Part shown: positions 9,730-16,732 of the stretch, in pieces
Layout: the number at the start of each line of letters is the position of its first letter
Position numbering within the stretch: position 1 is the stretch's first letter
Assembly: GCF_004785795.1 (NCBI RefSeq)
Contig: NZ_SRRO01000002.1
Coordinates: 1 to 26,806 of the forward strand
Direction: 5' to 3'
Source of the DNA: Nocardioides eburneiflavus
GTDB taxonomy: Bacteria; Actinomycetota; Actinomycetes; Propionibacteriales; Nocardioidaceae
DNA: 26,806 nucleotides
Translations under genes and position numbers: made by a program
Notes under the pieces: generated by a model
Told to the model about the DNA's origin: nothing
The model's input: the letters and a program-made list of their open reading frames with translations, nothing else
Databases searched by the model: none

Positions 9730-10976
9730 CCGACACCTCTGCCCGGGGCACGTCCCTCGCCACCCGCCCCGTCACCCCGCGCCAGCTCGACTGGTTGCGT
9801 GCCGAGCTCGCCGACTGGACCTCGCAGGGCATCATCAGCGACGAGCAGGCGACCCGCATCTCGACGCGCGTCTCGTCCCGCTACCCCGCCGAGCAGCACA
9901 CCCGCACCAGCATCGGCCGCGTCTTCCTCTACCTCGGCGCCGGGTTCGTCGGCGTCGGCCTCATCTGGCTCGTCGCCGCCAACCTCGACCAGCTGTCGCC
10001 CGTCACCCGCTTCGCCGCGATCGCGGCCCTGTGGCTCGCGTTCCTCGTCGGCGGCGAGGTGCTCGCCGCGCGCCGCGCGTCCGCCCCGCTCGTCGGAGCC
10101 GTACGCCTCCTCGCCGCCCTCGGTGCCGGCGCCGTCGTGTTCCAGGCCGCCCAGTCGCTGCAGGTGCCGGCGTACGAGCCCCGCCTGGTCGGCCTCTGGG
10201 CCGCCGGCGCCCTCGTGCACGCCTACCTGACCCGGGCGTACATGCCGTTCGCCGTGGGCGTCGTCACGGGTGTCGCCTGGTGGTTCATGCAGCCCATGTG
10301 GGACTCGCAGGACGGACTCAGCGTGGTGGTGCTGATGGGCGCGGCGTCGGTCCTGGCCGCTGCGCTCGCCGTGCTCCACGACCGGTGGATCGACGCCTTC
10401 GCCTGGACCTGGCGCACCGTCGCCGGCGGCATGGCGCTCCTCGCGATGTTCGTCGCGGCCGTGCCGGACATCGGCGGCGACGGGATCACCTGGTCGGGCT
10501 GGCTGCTCGGCGCGCTGGGCGTCGCCGCTGCCGCCGCCGTCGCCGCGGCCCTCACCAGGCCCGGCACGCGCATCCTCGAGCCGCTGGGCGCGGCCGTCGT
10601 GCTGGTCGCCGCCACCCTCCTCGGCCTCTGGACGACCGGGACCGACACCTCCGACATCGATGCCGGCGACTGGGCCCACGCGGCGGTCTCGGTCCTCGCC
10701 TACGTCGTCCTCGCCGTCGCGCTGGTCGCCCTGGGCACCGTGCGTGACCACCCGCCCCTCACCTGGATGGCGATGGTCGGGCTCGTGGTCTTCACGACCT
10801 TCCAGAGCTTCGCGGTCTTCGCGCCGATCGTCACCGGCGCCTGGCTGTTCGTGGTGCTCGGCACCGTGTTCCTCGGCACCGGCTTCCTGTTCGACCGCGC
10901 GCGCCGCGAGCTCGCCTCGGCGCTCGACTCCGACCCTGCCACTGGCTCCGCATCCCCGAAGGGAACCGACCGATGA
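9726..10976 (+). CDS. DUF2157 polytopic membrane protein
   Basis: 416 residues. The first 75 residues form a soluble helical part (VTPRQLDWLRAELADWTSQG, then DEQATRISTRV) typical of DUF2157, followed by about ten hydrophobic helices beginning IGRVFLYLGAGFVGVGLIWL. The family is known in many bacteria without an assigned reaction and is regularly paired with a GDYXXLXY protein, as here. The ATG at 9726 was preferred over earlier in-frame codons because it follows GAGGGGA at about 8-9 bases and begins the conserved region. The stop overlaps the next gene by 4 bases (ATGA). Intact, and the first long gene on the plus strand. Confidence 0.88.
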   Translation: MTDTSARGTSLATRPVTPRQLDWLRAELADWTSQGIISDEQATRISTRVSSRYPAEQHTRTSIGRVFLYLGAGFVGVGLIWLVAANLDQLSPVTRFAAIAALWLAFLVGGEVLAARRASAPLVGAVRLLAALGAGAVVFQAAQSLQVPAYEPRLVGLWAAGALVHAYLTRAYMPFAVGVVTGVAWWFMQPMWDSQDGLSVVVLMGAASVLAAALAVLHDRWIDAFAWTWRTVAGGMALLAMFVAAVPDIGGDGITWSGWLLGALGVAAAAAVAAALTRPGTRILEPLGAAVVLVAATLLGLWTTGTDTSDIDAGDWAHAAVSVLAYVVLAVALVALGTVRDHPPLTWMAMVGLVVFTTFQSFAVFAPIVTGAWLFVVLGTVFLGTGFLFDRARRELASALDSDPATGSASPKGTDR

Positions 10977-11470
10977 ACCGCACCGTGACCACCGGCGTCA
11001 TCGCCGTGAGCCAGCTCGTCCTCGTCGGGCTGGGCGTCGCCCCGCAGCTCTCCGCCCGGCTCGCGGGCGACACCTACCTCGTGCGGGTCGCGCCCGTCGA
11101 CCCGATCGACCCGTTCCGGGGGGCGTACGTAGCCCTGGACTACCCCGGCCTGCGCCACGACGACTCGCAGTCCTTCGTCGAGCCGGGGCTTGGCGCCCTG
11201 GACGACGGCGAGTCCGGCGACGTCTACGTCACCCTGGTCGAGGCGGACGGCGTGTGGACGGCGTCCGAGTGGTCGCGCGAACGCCCCGTGGACGGCCCCT
11301 ACCTCGCCTGCGACGACCGCTCGTGGCAGATCCGATGCGGCATCGAGAGCTGGTTCCTCCCGCAGGAGGAGGCACGCGAGACCGAGGACCTGCTGCGCGA
11401 CGGCGCCGTGGCCGAGCTGCGCATCGACGGGTGCGGCAACGCAGCCGTGGTCGACGTACGCGCGCCCTGA
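10973..11470 (+). CDS. GDYXXLXY-family membrane-anchored protein
   Basis: 165 residues. An N-terminal helix (TTGVIAVSQLVLVGLGVAPQ) anchors an extracytoplasmic domain. The defining motif appears as GAYVALDY after DPIDPFRG, with Ala in place of the usual Asp. Further conserved features are SGDVYVTL and CGIESWFLPQEEAR. Cysteines in YLACDD, RCGIES and DGCGNA could form a disulfide. Translationally coupled to the DUF2157 gene upstream, the normal partner in other genomes; function of the pair is unknown. It ends 4 bases before the convergent thiS-like gene. Confidence 0.88.
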   Translation: MNRTVTTGVIAVSQLVLVGLGVAPQLSARLAGDTYLVRVAPVDPIDPFRGAYVALDYPGLRHDDSQSFVEPGLGALDDGESGDVYVTLVEADGVWTASEWSRERPVDGPYLACDDRSWQIRCGIESWFLPQEEARETEDLLRDGAVAELRIDGCGNAAVVDVRAP

Positions 11471-11474
11471 CGGA

Positions 11475-11750
11475 TCAGCCCCCGGCGACCGCCGGGATCA
11501 CCGAGATCTGCACACCGTCGGGCGTGGCGGTCGCGAGGTCGTCGAGGAAGCGCACGTCGTCGTTGCCGACGTAGACGTTGACGAACCGTCGCAGCTGGCC
11601 GGCCTCGTCGAGGATCCGGCCCTTGATGCCGGCGTAGCTGGCGTCGAGGTCGTCGAGGACGGCGGCGAGGGTGTCGCCCTCGGCGCTCACCTCGGACTCG
11701 CCGCCGGTGTAGGTGCGCAGGATGGTCGGGATCCGGACCGAGACGCTCAT
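11475..11750 (-). CDS. ThiS/MoaD-like ubiquitin-fold sulfur carrier protein
   Basis: 91 residues, beginning MSVSVRIPTILRTYTGGESE and ending ISVIPAVAGG. The beta-grasp fold and exposed C-terminal Gly-Gly are the hallmarks of sulfur carriers that are adenylated by an E1-like enzyme and converted to a thiocarboxylate. It lacks MoaD context (no moaE or moaA near). It lies 16 bases downstream of the thrC-like gene on the same strand and so should share its transcript and the SAM-I riboswitch. CysO of Mycobacterium tuberculosis, paired with the PLP enzyme CysM, is the closest functional parallel. Start ATG 11750 has GGGAAGA upstream. Intact. Confidence 0.88.
   Translation of the reverse strand: MSVSVRIPTILRTYTGGESEVSAEGDTLAAVLDDLDASYAGIKGRILDEAGQLRRFVNVYVGNDDVRFLDDLATATPDGVQISVIPAVAGG
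11481..11496. terminator. small hairpin at a convergent gene end
   Basis: CCCGGC-GACC-GCCGGG inside the last codons of the thiS-like gene, 10 bases past the end of the convergent GDYXXLXY gene. It could stop plus-strand transcripts. No T run. Confidence 0.3.
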
Positions 11751-11766
11751 GTGTGGATCTTCCCTC

Positions 11767-13053
11767 TCAGAGGATGCCTGACGCCACGAAGGCGTCATAG
11801 GACGGGGCGATGGTGGCGGCGGGACCGACGCGGTCGGACACCGAGTCGAGGGTCTTGAGGCCGTGGCCGGTGTTGATGACCACGGTCTCGAGGGAGGTGT
11901 CGAGCTGGCCGGTCTCGACGAGCTTCTTGAGCACACCGACTGTGGTGCCACCGGCGGTCTCGGTGAAGATGCCCTCGGTGCGCGCCAGCAGCACGATGGC
12001 GTCGCGGACCTCGTCGTCGGAGATGTCCTCGACCGCCCCTCCGGTGCGGCGGCAGATGTCGAGGACGTAGATGCCGTCCGCGGGGTTGCCGATCGCGAGG
12101 CTCTTGGCGATGGTGTCCGGCTTGACCGGCCGGATCGCGTCGGTCTCTGCCTTGTAGGCCACCGAGACCGGCGAGCAGCCGGTCGCCTGGGCACCGAAGA
12201 CCCGGTAGGGCTTGTCCTCGACGAGGCCGAGCGTGATGAGCTCCTGGAACGCCTTGTCGACCTTGGTCAGCTGGGAGCCCGAGGCGACGGGGATGACGAT
12301 CTGGTCGGGCAGGCGCCAGCCGAGCTGCTCGGCGATCTCGTAGCCCAGGGTCTTGGAGCCCTCGGCGTAGAAGGGACGCACGTTGACGTTGACGAACGCC
12401 CAGCCCTCCTCCTCGCCGGCGATCTCCGAGGCGAGCTTGTTGACGTCGTCGTAGTTGCCGTCGACCGCGACGAGCTTCTCGGTGAACACCGCCGAGTTGA
12501 CCTTCTTCGGCGTCTCCAGGTTGCTCGGGATGAACACCACCGTGGGGATCCCGGCGCGGGCCCCGGCCGCGGCGACGGCGTTGGCCAGGTTGCCGGTGGA
12601 GGGGCAGGCGAAGACCTTCGCGTCGAGCTCGCGGGCGGCGCTCAGGGCGCAGGCGACCACGCGGTCCTTGAAGGAGTTGGTGGGGTTGGTCGAGTCGTCC
12701 TTGACCCAGAGCTTGTCGATGCCCAGCTCACGGGCGAGGTTCTTCGCCTCGAGCAGCCGGGTGAAGCCGGGCTCGGTGTTCGGGCTCTGCTCGATGTCGG
12801 TCGGCACCGGCAGCAACGCCTTGTAGCGCCAGATGTTGCGGGGACCGGCGGCGATCTCCGCGGCCGTCACCGTCGGGAAGTCGTAGGCCACCTCCAGTGG
12901 CCCGAAACACTCCGGACAGGCGTACGACGGGCCGAGCTCGACCTCGTGGCCGCACTCGCGGCAGGCCAGGGCGCGGGCGTTGCCGAAGGCGCCCTCCCGC
13001 AGGCCCTTGCGCGGGGTCGTCGTGCTCGCGGTCTCGTCCAGCAGGGTGCTCAT
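11767..13053 (-). CDS. thrC: threonine synthase family PLP enzyme, SAM-riboswitch controlled
   Basis: 428 residues, intact. Threonine synthases act on O-phosphohomoserine with a PLP Schiff base. An N-terminal zinc-ribbon-like motif with Cys31, Cys34, Cys46 and Cys49 (CREC and CPEC) precedes the fold-type II core. The PLP lysine is Lys129 in NPTNSFKDR; the phosphate loop is FACPSTGNLANAVAAAGARA; later VIPVASGSQLTKVDKAFQEL and EGIFTETAGGTTVGVLKKLV. The start ATG has an excellent ribosome site AAGGAGGA. Downstream is a ThiS-like carrier, upstream a SAM-I aptamer. That context is unusual for a plain threonine enzyme, so it may use phosphohomoserine for homocysteine synthesis. The family call is certain, the reaction is not. 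Confidence 0.93.
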   Translation of the reverse strand: MSTLLDETASTTTPRKGLREGAFGNARALACRECGHEVELGPSYACPECFGPLEVAYDFPTVTAAEIAAGPRNIWRYKALLPVPTDIEQSPNTEPGFTRLLEAKNLARELGIDKLWVKDDSTNPTNSFKDRVVACALSAARELDAKVFACPSTGNLANAVAAAGARAGIPTVVFIPSNLETPKKVNSAVFTEKLVAVDGNYDDVNKLASEIAGEEEGWAFVNVNVRPFYAEGSKTLGYEIAEQLGWRLPDQIVIPVASGSQLTKVDKAFQELITLGLVEDKPYRVFGAQATGCSPVSVAYKAETDAIRPVKPDTIAKSLAIGNPADGIYVLDICRRTGGAVEDISDDEVRDAIVLLARTEGIFTETAGGTTVGVLKKLVETGQLDTSLETVVINTGHGLKTLDSVSDRVGPAATIAPSYDAFVASGIL

Positions 13054-13057
13054 GAAG

Positions 13058-13065
13058 TCCTCCTT
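13058..13065 (-). promoter_or_regulatory. ribosome binding site of the thrC-like gene
   Basis: AAGGAGGA directly follows the 3' strand of riboswitch helix P1 and lies four bases from the ATG counted from its last A. A CCUCCU in the aptamer (near 13141-13146) could pair with it, which would allow translational control. Confidence 0.7.
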
Positions 13066-13201
13066 CTCATCTGTCCCCCGCGGATCTCGCGTGGGCCGGA
13101 TTTGGCACCTGCTCCCGTGACTGCCGGACGATTCCGGACAGGAGGCTCACGGGTGGTTGCCGGGACTTCTACGGGCCGTTCCCTCAGTCCCTCGTGATGA
13201 G
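13066..13201 (-). ncRNA. SAM-I (S-box) riboswitch
   Basis: The minus strand shows the complete SAM-I core. P1 pairs CTCATC (13201-13196) with GATGAG (13071-13066). P2 pairs GGGACT with AGTCCC around the loop GAGGGAACGGCCCG, followed by the invariant GGCAACC. P3 pairs CCCGTGA with TCACGGG, carrying an inner stem CCGGA/TCCGG. Next come GGTGCCAAATCC, P4 and the closing ACAGATGAG. These are the conserved elements of the class that binds S-adenosylmethionine and lowers expression when SAM is plentiful. No terminator follows; P1 abuts the Shine-Dalgarno sequence, so control of translation is likely. Confidence 0.93.
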
Positions 13202-13208
13202 CACGCCC

Positions 13209-13214
13209 AGCCTA
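13209..13214 (-). promoter_or_regulatory. -10 box of the riboswitch transcript
   Basis: TAGGCT on the minus strand; a start about 7 bases downstream would fall at 13202, right at the first base of the aptamer. No clear -35 box. Confidence 0.45.
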
Positions 13215-13235
13215 GGCGCGGCGTCTCACGATGCG

Positions 13236-13255
13236 CACATCGAGTCCACGATGTG
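13236..13255 (-). repeat. inverted repeat near the -35 region of the riboswitch promoter
   Basis: CACATCG-N6-CGATGTG, perfect 7-bp arms. A direct repeat CACGATG (13227-13233 and 13247-13253, exactly 20 bases apart) overlaps it. Position, 22-41 bases upstream of the proposed -10 box, fits an operator. Confidence 0.4.
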
Positions 13256-13291
13256 GTCGCACCGGGCGGGGGTACGCGCGGGCGGGTGCGG

Positions 13292-14122
13292 TCAGCGGCG
13301 GCGCGCGAGCGTGCCGAGCAGGTCGACAACCCCGGCGGGACCGTCGACGACAACGTCGGCCAGGCCGACGAGGTCGGGCTGCTCGTGCGACGCCGAGCAG
13401 ACGACGAGCCCGGGCAGCCCTCCGGCGCGCAGGGAGCGGACGGCCTCGAAGGCCTCCACGTCGCCGAGGTCGTCACCGCCGAAGACGACGGCCGTGGCCT
13501 CCTGCTCGGCCACGAACGTGCGCACCGCCTGCCCCTTGTGCATGTCTCCCGAGCGGATCTCGATGACGTTGCGCCCGGGCTCGATCGTGAGGTGGTGGCG
13601 CTCCGCCAGGGCGGCGACGGGCTTGACGAGCCGGTCGAAGGCACCGGCCGGGTCCTCCATCCGGCGGGTGTGGACCGCGACGGCCAGCCCCTTCTCCTCG
13701 ATGTAGGCGTCGGCCGCACCCGCGCCGCGCAGCACCCTGGGCAGCTCGCGCTCGAAGGTCGCGAGGCCGGCCGGTGGGCGCGGCGACCGGATCCGCTGCT
13801 CCGTGGCCGACCAGCGCTCGTTGCCGTACTGGCCGAAGACGAACAGCTCTGCCCCACGGTCGAGCATGGCGTTGCCGAGCGCGTCGAGGTCGCCCATCGC
13901 AATGGCCTGGCGCGCCGGCCGTCCGGTGATCACCGCGACCGCGCGGACCGCCTCGGCGAGCTCGAGCAACGCGCCCGGCGCACCGGGGTGCAGGCGGGCG
14001 GCCTCCGGGTCGTCGACCACCGGCGAGAGCGTGCCGTCGAAGTCGAGCCCGACGACCGCGCCGTGGAGGACGTCGCGTACGGCGTCGTAGTGGGCACGCG
14101 CGTCGTCGGAGGTGAACTCCAT
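13292..14122 (-). CDS. otsB: trehalose-6-phosphate phosphatase
   Basis: 276 residues; converts trehalose 6-phosphate to trehalose in the cytosol, following OtsA. HAD motif I VVGLDFDGTLSPVVDDPE (about residues 23-40), motif II VAVITGRPA, substrate-cap residues in GQYGNERWSA, motif III Lys in GDMHKGQAV, and motif IV VVFGGDDLGD. ATG 14122 is taken because GGTGGAG precedes it and the protein begins just before the domain; a GTG at 14161 would add 13 residues. otsA is nearby on the other strand, separated by two unrelated genes. Intact. Confidence 0.93.
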   Translation of the reverse strand: MEFTSDDARAHYDAVRDVLHGAVVGLDFDGTLSPVVDDPEAARLHPGAPGALLELAEAVRAVAVITGRPARQAIAMGDLDALGNAMLDRGAELFVFGQYGNERWSATEQRIRSPRPPAGLATFERELPRVLRGAGAADAYIEEKGLAVAVHTRRMEDPAGAFDRLVKPVAALAERHHLTIEPGRNVIEIRSGDMHKGQAVRTFVAEQEATAVVFGGDDLGDVEAFEAVRSLRAGGLPGLVVCSASHEQPDLVGLADVVVDGPAGVVDLLGTLARRR

Positions 14123-14138
14123 GGACTCCACCCAACCA

Positions 14139-14160
14139 TGCGACGCGCGCGGGCGTCGCA
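14139..14160 (-). repeat. hairpin between lytR_C gene and otsB
   Basis: TGCGACGC-N6-GCGTCGCA, perfect 8-bp arms. It may terminate the DUF3263/LytR_C transcript or lie in the otsB leader. Its arms are almost those of the stem before tadE. Confidence 0.45.
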
Positions 14161-14195
14161 CCGTCCCGCCATCCGAGGTGGAACAGCTCGGCGGG

Positions 14196-14741
14196 TCAGC
14201 GCGGGGCGTCGGCCGTGAGGATGACGGTGAGACGATCGCGCTTCATCACGCCCACGGCGGGCGCCGTGCGCTTGATGCCGAGGTCGAGGGCGAGCTGCTT
14301 GCCGGCAGCCTTGAGCCGCGGCGGGAAGTAGACGGTGCTGGTCGGGATCAGGCCCTGCCAGTTGTCCTCGCCCACGACCGACCAGCCGACGCCGGTGGCG
14401 CGGGCGGCCGTGGCGGCCGCGAGGCCCTTGATCCCGGAGTTGTTGTAGACCTCGACGTAGACCTCACCGCGCTTGACCCGGGGCTCGGGCTTGGCGGTCT
14501 CGGTCGGCGTCGGCTCCGGCTCGACGGACGGCGACTTCTCGGCGCTGGCGATCGTCGCGGTGTCGACCCGCCGCTCGGTCGGCGCCTGGTCGCGGGTGGC
14601 GATGAAGGTGATCGAGGCCATCGCGACCGCGAGGACCGACAGCATCACGAGCGGGGACGGGAACGCCACGCCCCGCTCGTCGCGAGGTCGGCGGCGCGGC
14701 GAGCAGCCGGGACTGGGGAAGAGGTCCAAGAGGAAGGCCAT
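14196..14741 (-). CDS. LytR_C domain membrane protein, VirR-like
   Basis: About 181 residues. An N-terminal cytoplasmic stretch, one membrane helix (GVAFPSPLVMLSVLAVAMAS), an acidic/Pro linker rich in EPEPTPTETAKPEPR, and a C-terminal LytR_C domain with VEVYNNSGIKGLAAATAAR and WQGLIPTSTVYFPP. LytR_C proteins lack the LCP catalytic domain and sit at the cell wall. Downstream of a DUF3263 gene, the same order as Rv0430-Rv0431 in M. tuberculosis, where Rv0431 (VirR) influences vesicle release and wall integrity. The start ATG 14741 lacks a clear ribosome site, so a slightly different start is possible. Intact. Confidence 0.85.
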   Translation of the reverse strand: MAFLLDLFPSPGCSPRRRPRDERGVAFPSPLVMLSVLAVAMASITFIATRDQAPTERRVDTATIASAEKSPSVEPEPTPTETAKPEPRVKRGEVYVEVYNNSGIKGLAAATAARATGVGWSVVGEDNWQGLIPTSTVYFPPRLKAAGKQLALDLGIKRTAPAVGVMKRDRLTVILTADAPR

Positions 14742-14794
14742 GGGGAAGGTGACCAATCGTGAGTGGGCGGGTCGCGCTGGATCGGGTCCGGCTG

Positions 14795-15088
14795 TCAGAT
14801 CTCGAAGCCGAGGCGGCGGGCGGAGCGCTGCCGCTGGCGGGACGCGCGGAGCCGCCGGAGGCGACGGACGAGGAGCGGGTCGGCCTCGAGGGCCTCCGGG
14901 CGGTCGATGAGGGCGTTGAGGACCTGGTAGTAGCGGGTCGAGGACATGTCGAACTTCTCGCGGACGGCCTGCTCCTTGGCGCCCGCGTACTTCCACCAGT
15001 GACGCTCGAACTCGAGGATGTCGCGGTCGCGCTGGCTCAGCCCGGCAGCAGTCTCCTGCTCGGTCGGAATGTGCTTCGCTGCGTCCAT
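14795..15088 (-). CDS. DUF3263 protein, likely DNA-binding
   Basis: 97 residues. The conserved core SQRDRDILEFERHWWKYAGA, KEQAVREKFDMSSTRYYQVL and NALIDRPEALEADPLLVRRL is the DUF3263 pattern; the middle reads as a helix-turn-helix of sigma-region-4 style, and the C-terminus is very basic (RRLRASRQRQRSARR). Start ATG 15088 follows GAGGAGGAA. It stands first in a two-gene unit with the LytR_C gene 54 bases away. The pairing matches mycobacterial Rv0430-Rv0431, which suggests it regulates or is co-regulated with the wall protein. Its targets are unknown. Confidence 0.88.
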   Translation of the reverse strand: MDAAKHIPTEQETAAGLSQRDRDILEFERHWWKYAGAKEQAVREKFDMSSTRYYQVLNALIDRPEALEADPLLVRRLRRLRASRQRQRSARRLGFEI

Positions 15089-15142
15089 GCGTGTTGTTCC
15101 TCCTCGACCCCACGACCACCCGTGGCCGGGTGGACTGCGCTC

Positions 15143-15172
15143 AGTCTAGGTGACGAACCACAACGATGTCAT
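15143..15172 (-). promoter_or_regulatory. sigma-70-type promoter of the DUF3263 gene
   Basis: Minus strand ATGACA, 18-base spacer, TAGACT, close to the TTGACA/TANNNT vegetative pattern. The leader to the ATG would be about 48 bases, with its own ribosome site. Confidence 0.6.
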
Positions 15173-15265
15173 TCGCCTCCGGCGAGTCGTCTGGACAAAC
15201 CCGCGGCGCTCCTGCGAGCAGCGCGGGGGACACTCCGGGGTGATATGTGCGTCCTCCGCCGTCGA

Positions 15266-15271
15266 TAGGGT
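15266..15271 (+). promoter_or_regulatory. -10 box for leaderless otsA mRNA
   Basis: TAGGGT-GGCGAC-GTG, so the transcript would begin at or next to the GTG. The same bases AGGGTGG could be read as a ribosome site, but the spacing to the GTG is also consistent with a leaderless start. Confidence 0.4.
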
Positions 15272-15277
15272 GGCGAC

Positions 15278-16720
15278 GTGAGCCCCACCCCGCAGGCAGA
15301 CCTCGTCATCGTGGCCAACCGACTGCCCGTGGACCGCGTGATCGGGCCCGACGGCTCCGCGTCGTGGCGCACCTCCCCCGGCGGGCTGGTGACCGCCCTC
15401 GAGCCGGTGCTGCGCGCCAATGACGGGGCGTGGATCGGCTGGCCGGGATCGGCGGACGACGAGGCCTTCGAGCCGTTCGTGGAGGACGGGCTCTCGCTGG
15501 TCCCGGTGGCGCTGAGCGCGCAGGAGGTGGAGGAGTTCTACGAGGGCTTCTCCAACGGCACGCTCTGGCCGCTCTATCACGACGTGATCGCCAAGCCGGA
15601 GTTCCACCGGGAGTGGTGGGACTCCTACGTCGCGGTCAACCAGCGCTTCGCGGACCGGGCCGCGGAGGTCGCCGCCGAGGGCGCGACGGTCTGGGTCCAG
15701 GACTACCAGCTCCAGCTCGTGCCCCAGATGCTGCGCACCCAGCGCCCCGACCTGCGCATCGGCTTCTACCTCCACATCCCGTTCCCGCCGGCCGAGCTGT
15801 TCTCCCAGCTGCCGTGGCGCCGGCAGATCCTCGAGGGCCTGCTGGGCGCGGACCTGATCGGCTTCCAGCTGCCCGGCGCGGCCGCCAACTTCGTACGCCT
15901 CGTGCGCAGCCGGGTGGGCCACAAGACCCACCGCGACACCATCTACCTCCCCGACGGCCGCCCGGTGAAGGCGACCGCGTTCCCGATCTCGATCGACACC
16001 GCGGGGTTCGAGGAGCTCGCCCGGTCCGAGGGCGTGGAGAAGCGCGCCGCCGAGATCCGCGACGCGCTGGGCAACCCGCGACGGATCTTCCTCGGCGTCG
16101 ACCGCCTCGACTACACCAAGGGCATCCACTCGCGCCTGCGCGCCTTCGGCGAGCTGGTCCGCGACGGAGAGCTCGACGTCGAGGACGCAGTGTTCGTCCA
16201 GGTCGCCACTCCCTCGCGCGAGCGCGTCGAGCAGTACCGCATCCTCCGTGACGAGATCGAGCTCCTGGTCGGCCGGATCAACGGCGACCACGGCCGCATC
16301 GGACGTCCGGCCATCTCCTACATGCACTCCTCCTACCCCCGCGAGGAGATGGCCGCCCTCTACCGAGCGGCCGACGTGATGGTCGTGACGCCGTTCCGGG
16401 ACGGGATGAACCTCGTCGCCAAGGAGTACGTCGCCTGTCGCTTCGAGGACGACGGCGCGCTCGTGCTCTCGGAGTTCGCCGGCGCGGCGCAGGAGCTGCG
16501 CCAGGCCTGGCTGGTCAACCCCTACGACATCGACGGCATGAAGTCCGCACTCCTCGAGGCCTTCGCCGCCGACGGCAAGGAGACCGCGCGGCGGATGCGG
16601 GCGATGCGCAAGACGGTCGTCGCCAACGACGTGTCCAAGTGGGCCGCCGACTTCCTCGACGAGCTCGAGGCCCTGCCCGAGCACCACGACAAGACCGTGC
16701 GCCAGTCGCGGGCCCGCTGA
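15278..16720 (+). CDS. otsA: trehalose-6-phosphate synthase (GT20)
   Basis: 480 residues; makes trehalose 6-phosphate from a nucleoside-diphosphate glucose and glucose 6-phosphate. Signature segments: [12 protein letters not shown] near the N-terminus, the glucose-6-phosphate site [80 protein letters not shown] and [13 protein letters not shown]. All GT20 active-site blocks are present. The GTG at 15278 precedes the conserved strand by nine residues. It converges with the FMN glutamate-synthase-family gene, ends only 12 bases apart. Intact. Confidence 0.96.
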   Translation: MSPTPQADLVIVANRLPVDRVIGPDGSASWRTSPGGLVTALEPVLRANDGAWIGWPGSADDEAFEPFVEDGLSLVPVALSAQEVEEFYEGFSNGTLWPLYHDVIAKPEFHREWWDSYVAVNQRFADRAAEVAAEGATVWVQDYQLQLVPQMLRTQRPDLRIGFYLHIPFPPAELFSQLPWRRQILEGLLGADLIGFQLPGAAANFVRLVRSRVGHKTHRDTIYLPDGRPVKATAFPISIDTAGFEELARSEGVEKRAAEIRDALGNPRRIFLGVDRLDYTKGIHSRLRAFGELVRDGELDVEDAVFVQVATPSRERVEQYRILRDEIELLVGRINGDHGRIGRPAISYMHSSYPREEMAALYRAADVMVVTPFRDGMNLVAKEYVACRFEDDGALVLSEFAGAAQELRQAWLVNPYDIDGMKSALLEAFAADGKETARRMRAMRKTVVANDVSKWAADFLDELEALPEHHDKTVRQSRAR

Positions 16721-16732
16721 CCCGAGGCGAGC

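Noticed and set aside
11863..13197. Long open frame antisense to thrC; similar long frames opposite otsA (15146-16687), DUF2157 (9624-10751), FMN GltS (17498-18460) and sigK/rskA (18334-20020)
   Set aside because: GC-rich shadow frames: compositions are Arg/Gly/Ala/Val-biased without motifs, while the opposite strand carries complete known families.
13066..13201. SAM-IV riboswitch
   Set aside because: SAM-IV is common in actinobacteria, but this leader has the SAM-I core order: GGGACT-GAGGGA-GGCCCG-GGCAACC, GGTGCCAAATCC and AGATGAG closing P1.
13258..13290. CGCACC and GGTGCG inverted arms just past the otsB stop, as an otsB terminator
   Set aside because: A 21-base loop with a 6-bp stem and no T run; too weak to call.
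15200..15227. CCCGCG and CGCGGG inverted arms in the otsA/DUF3263 intergenic region
   Set aside because: Simple GC-rich self-complementarity with a long interrupted loop; no position relative to either promoter that suggests function.
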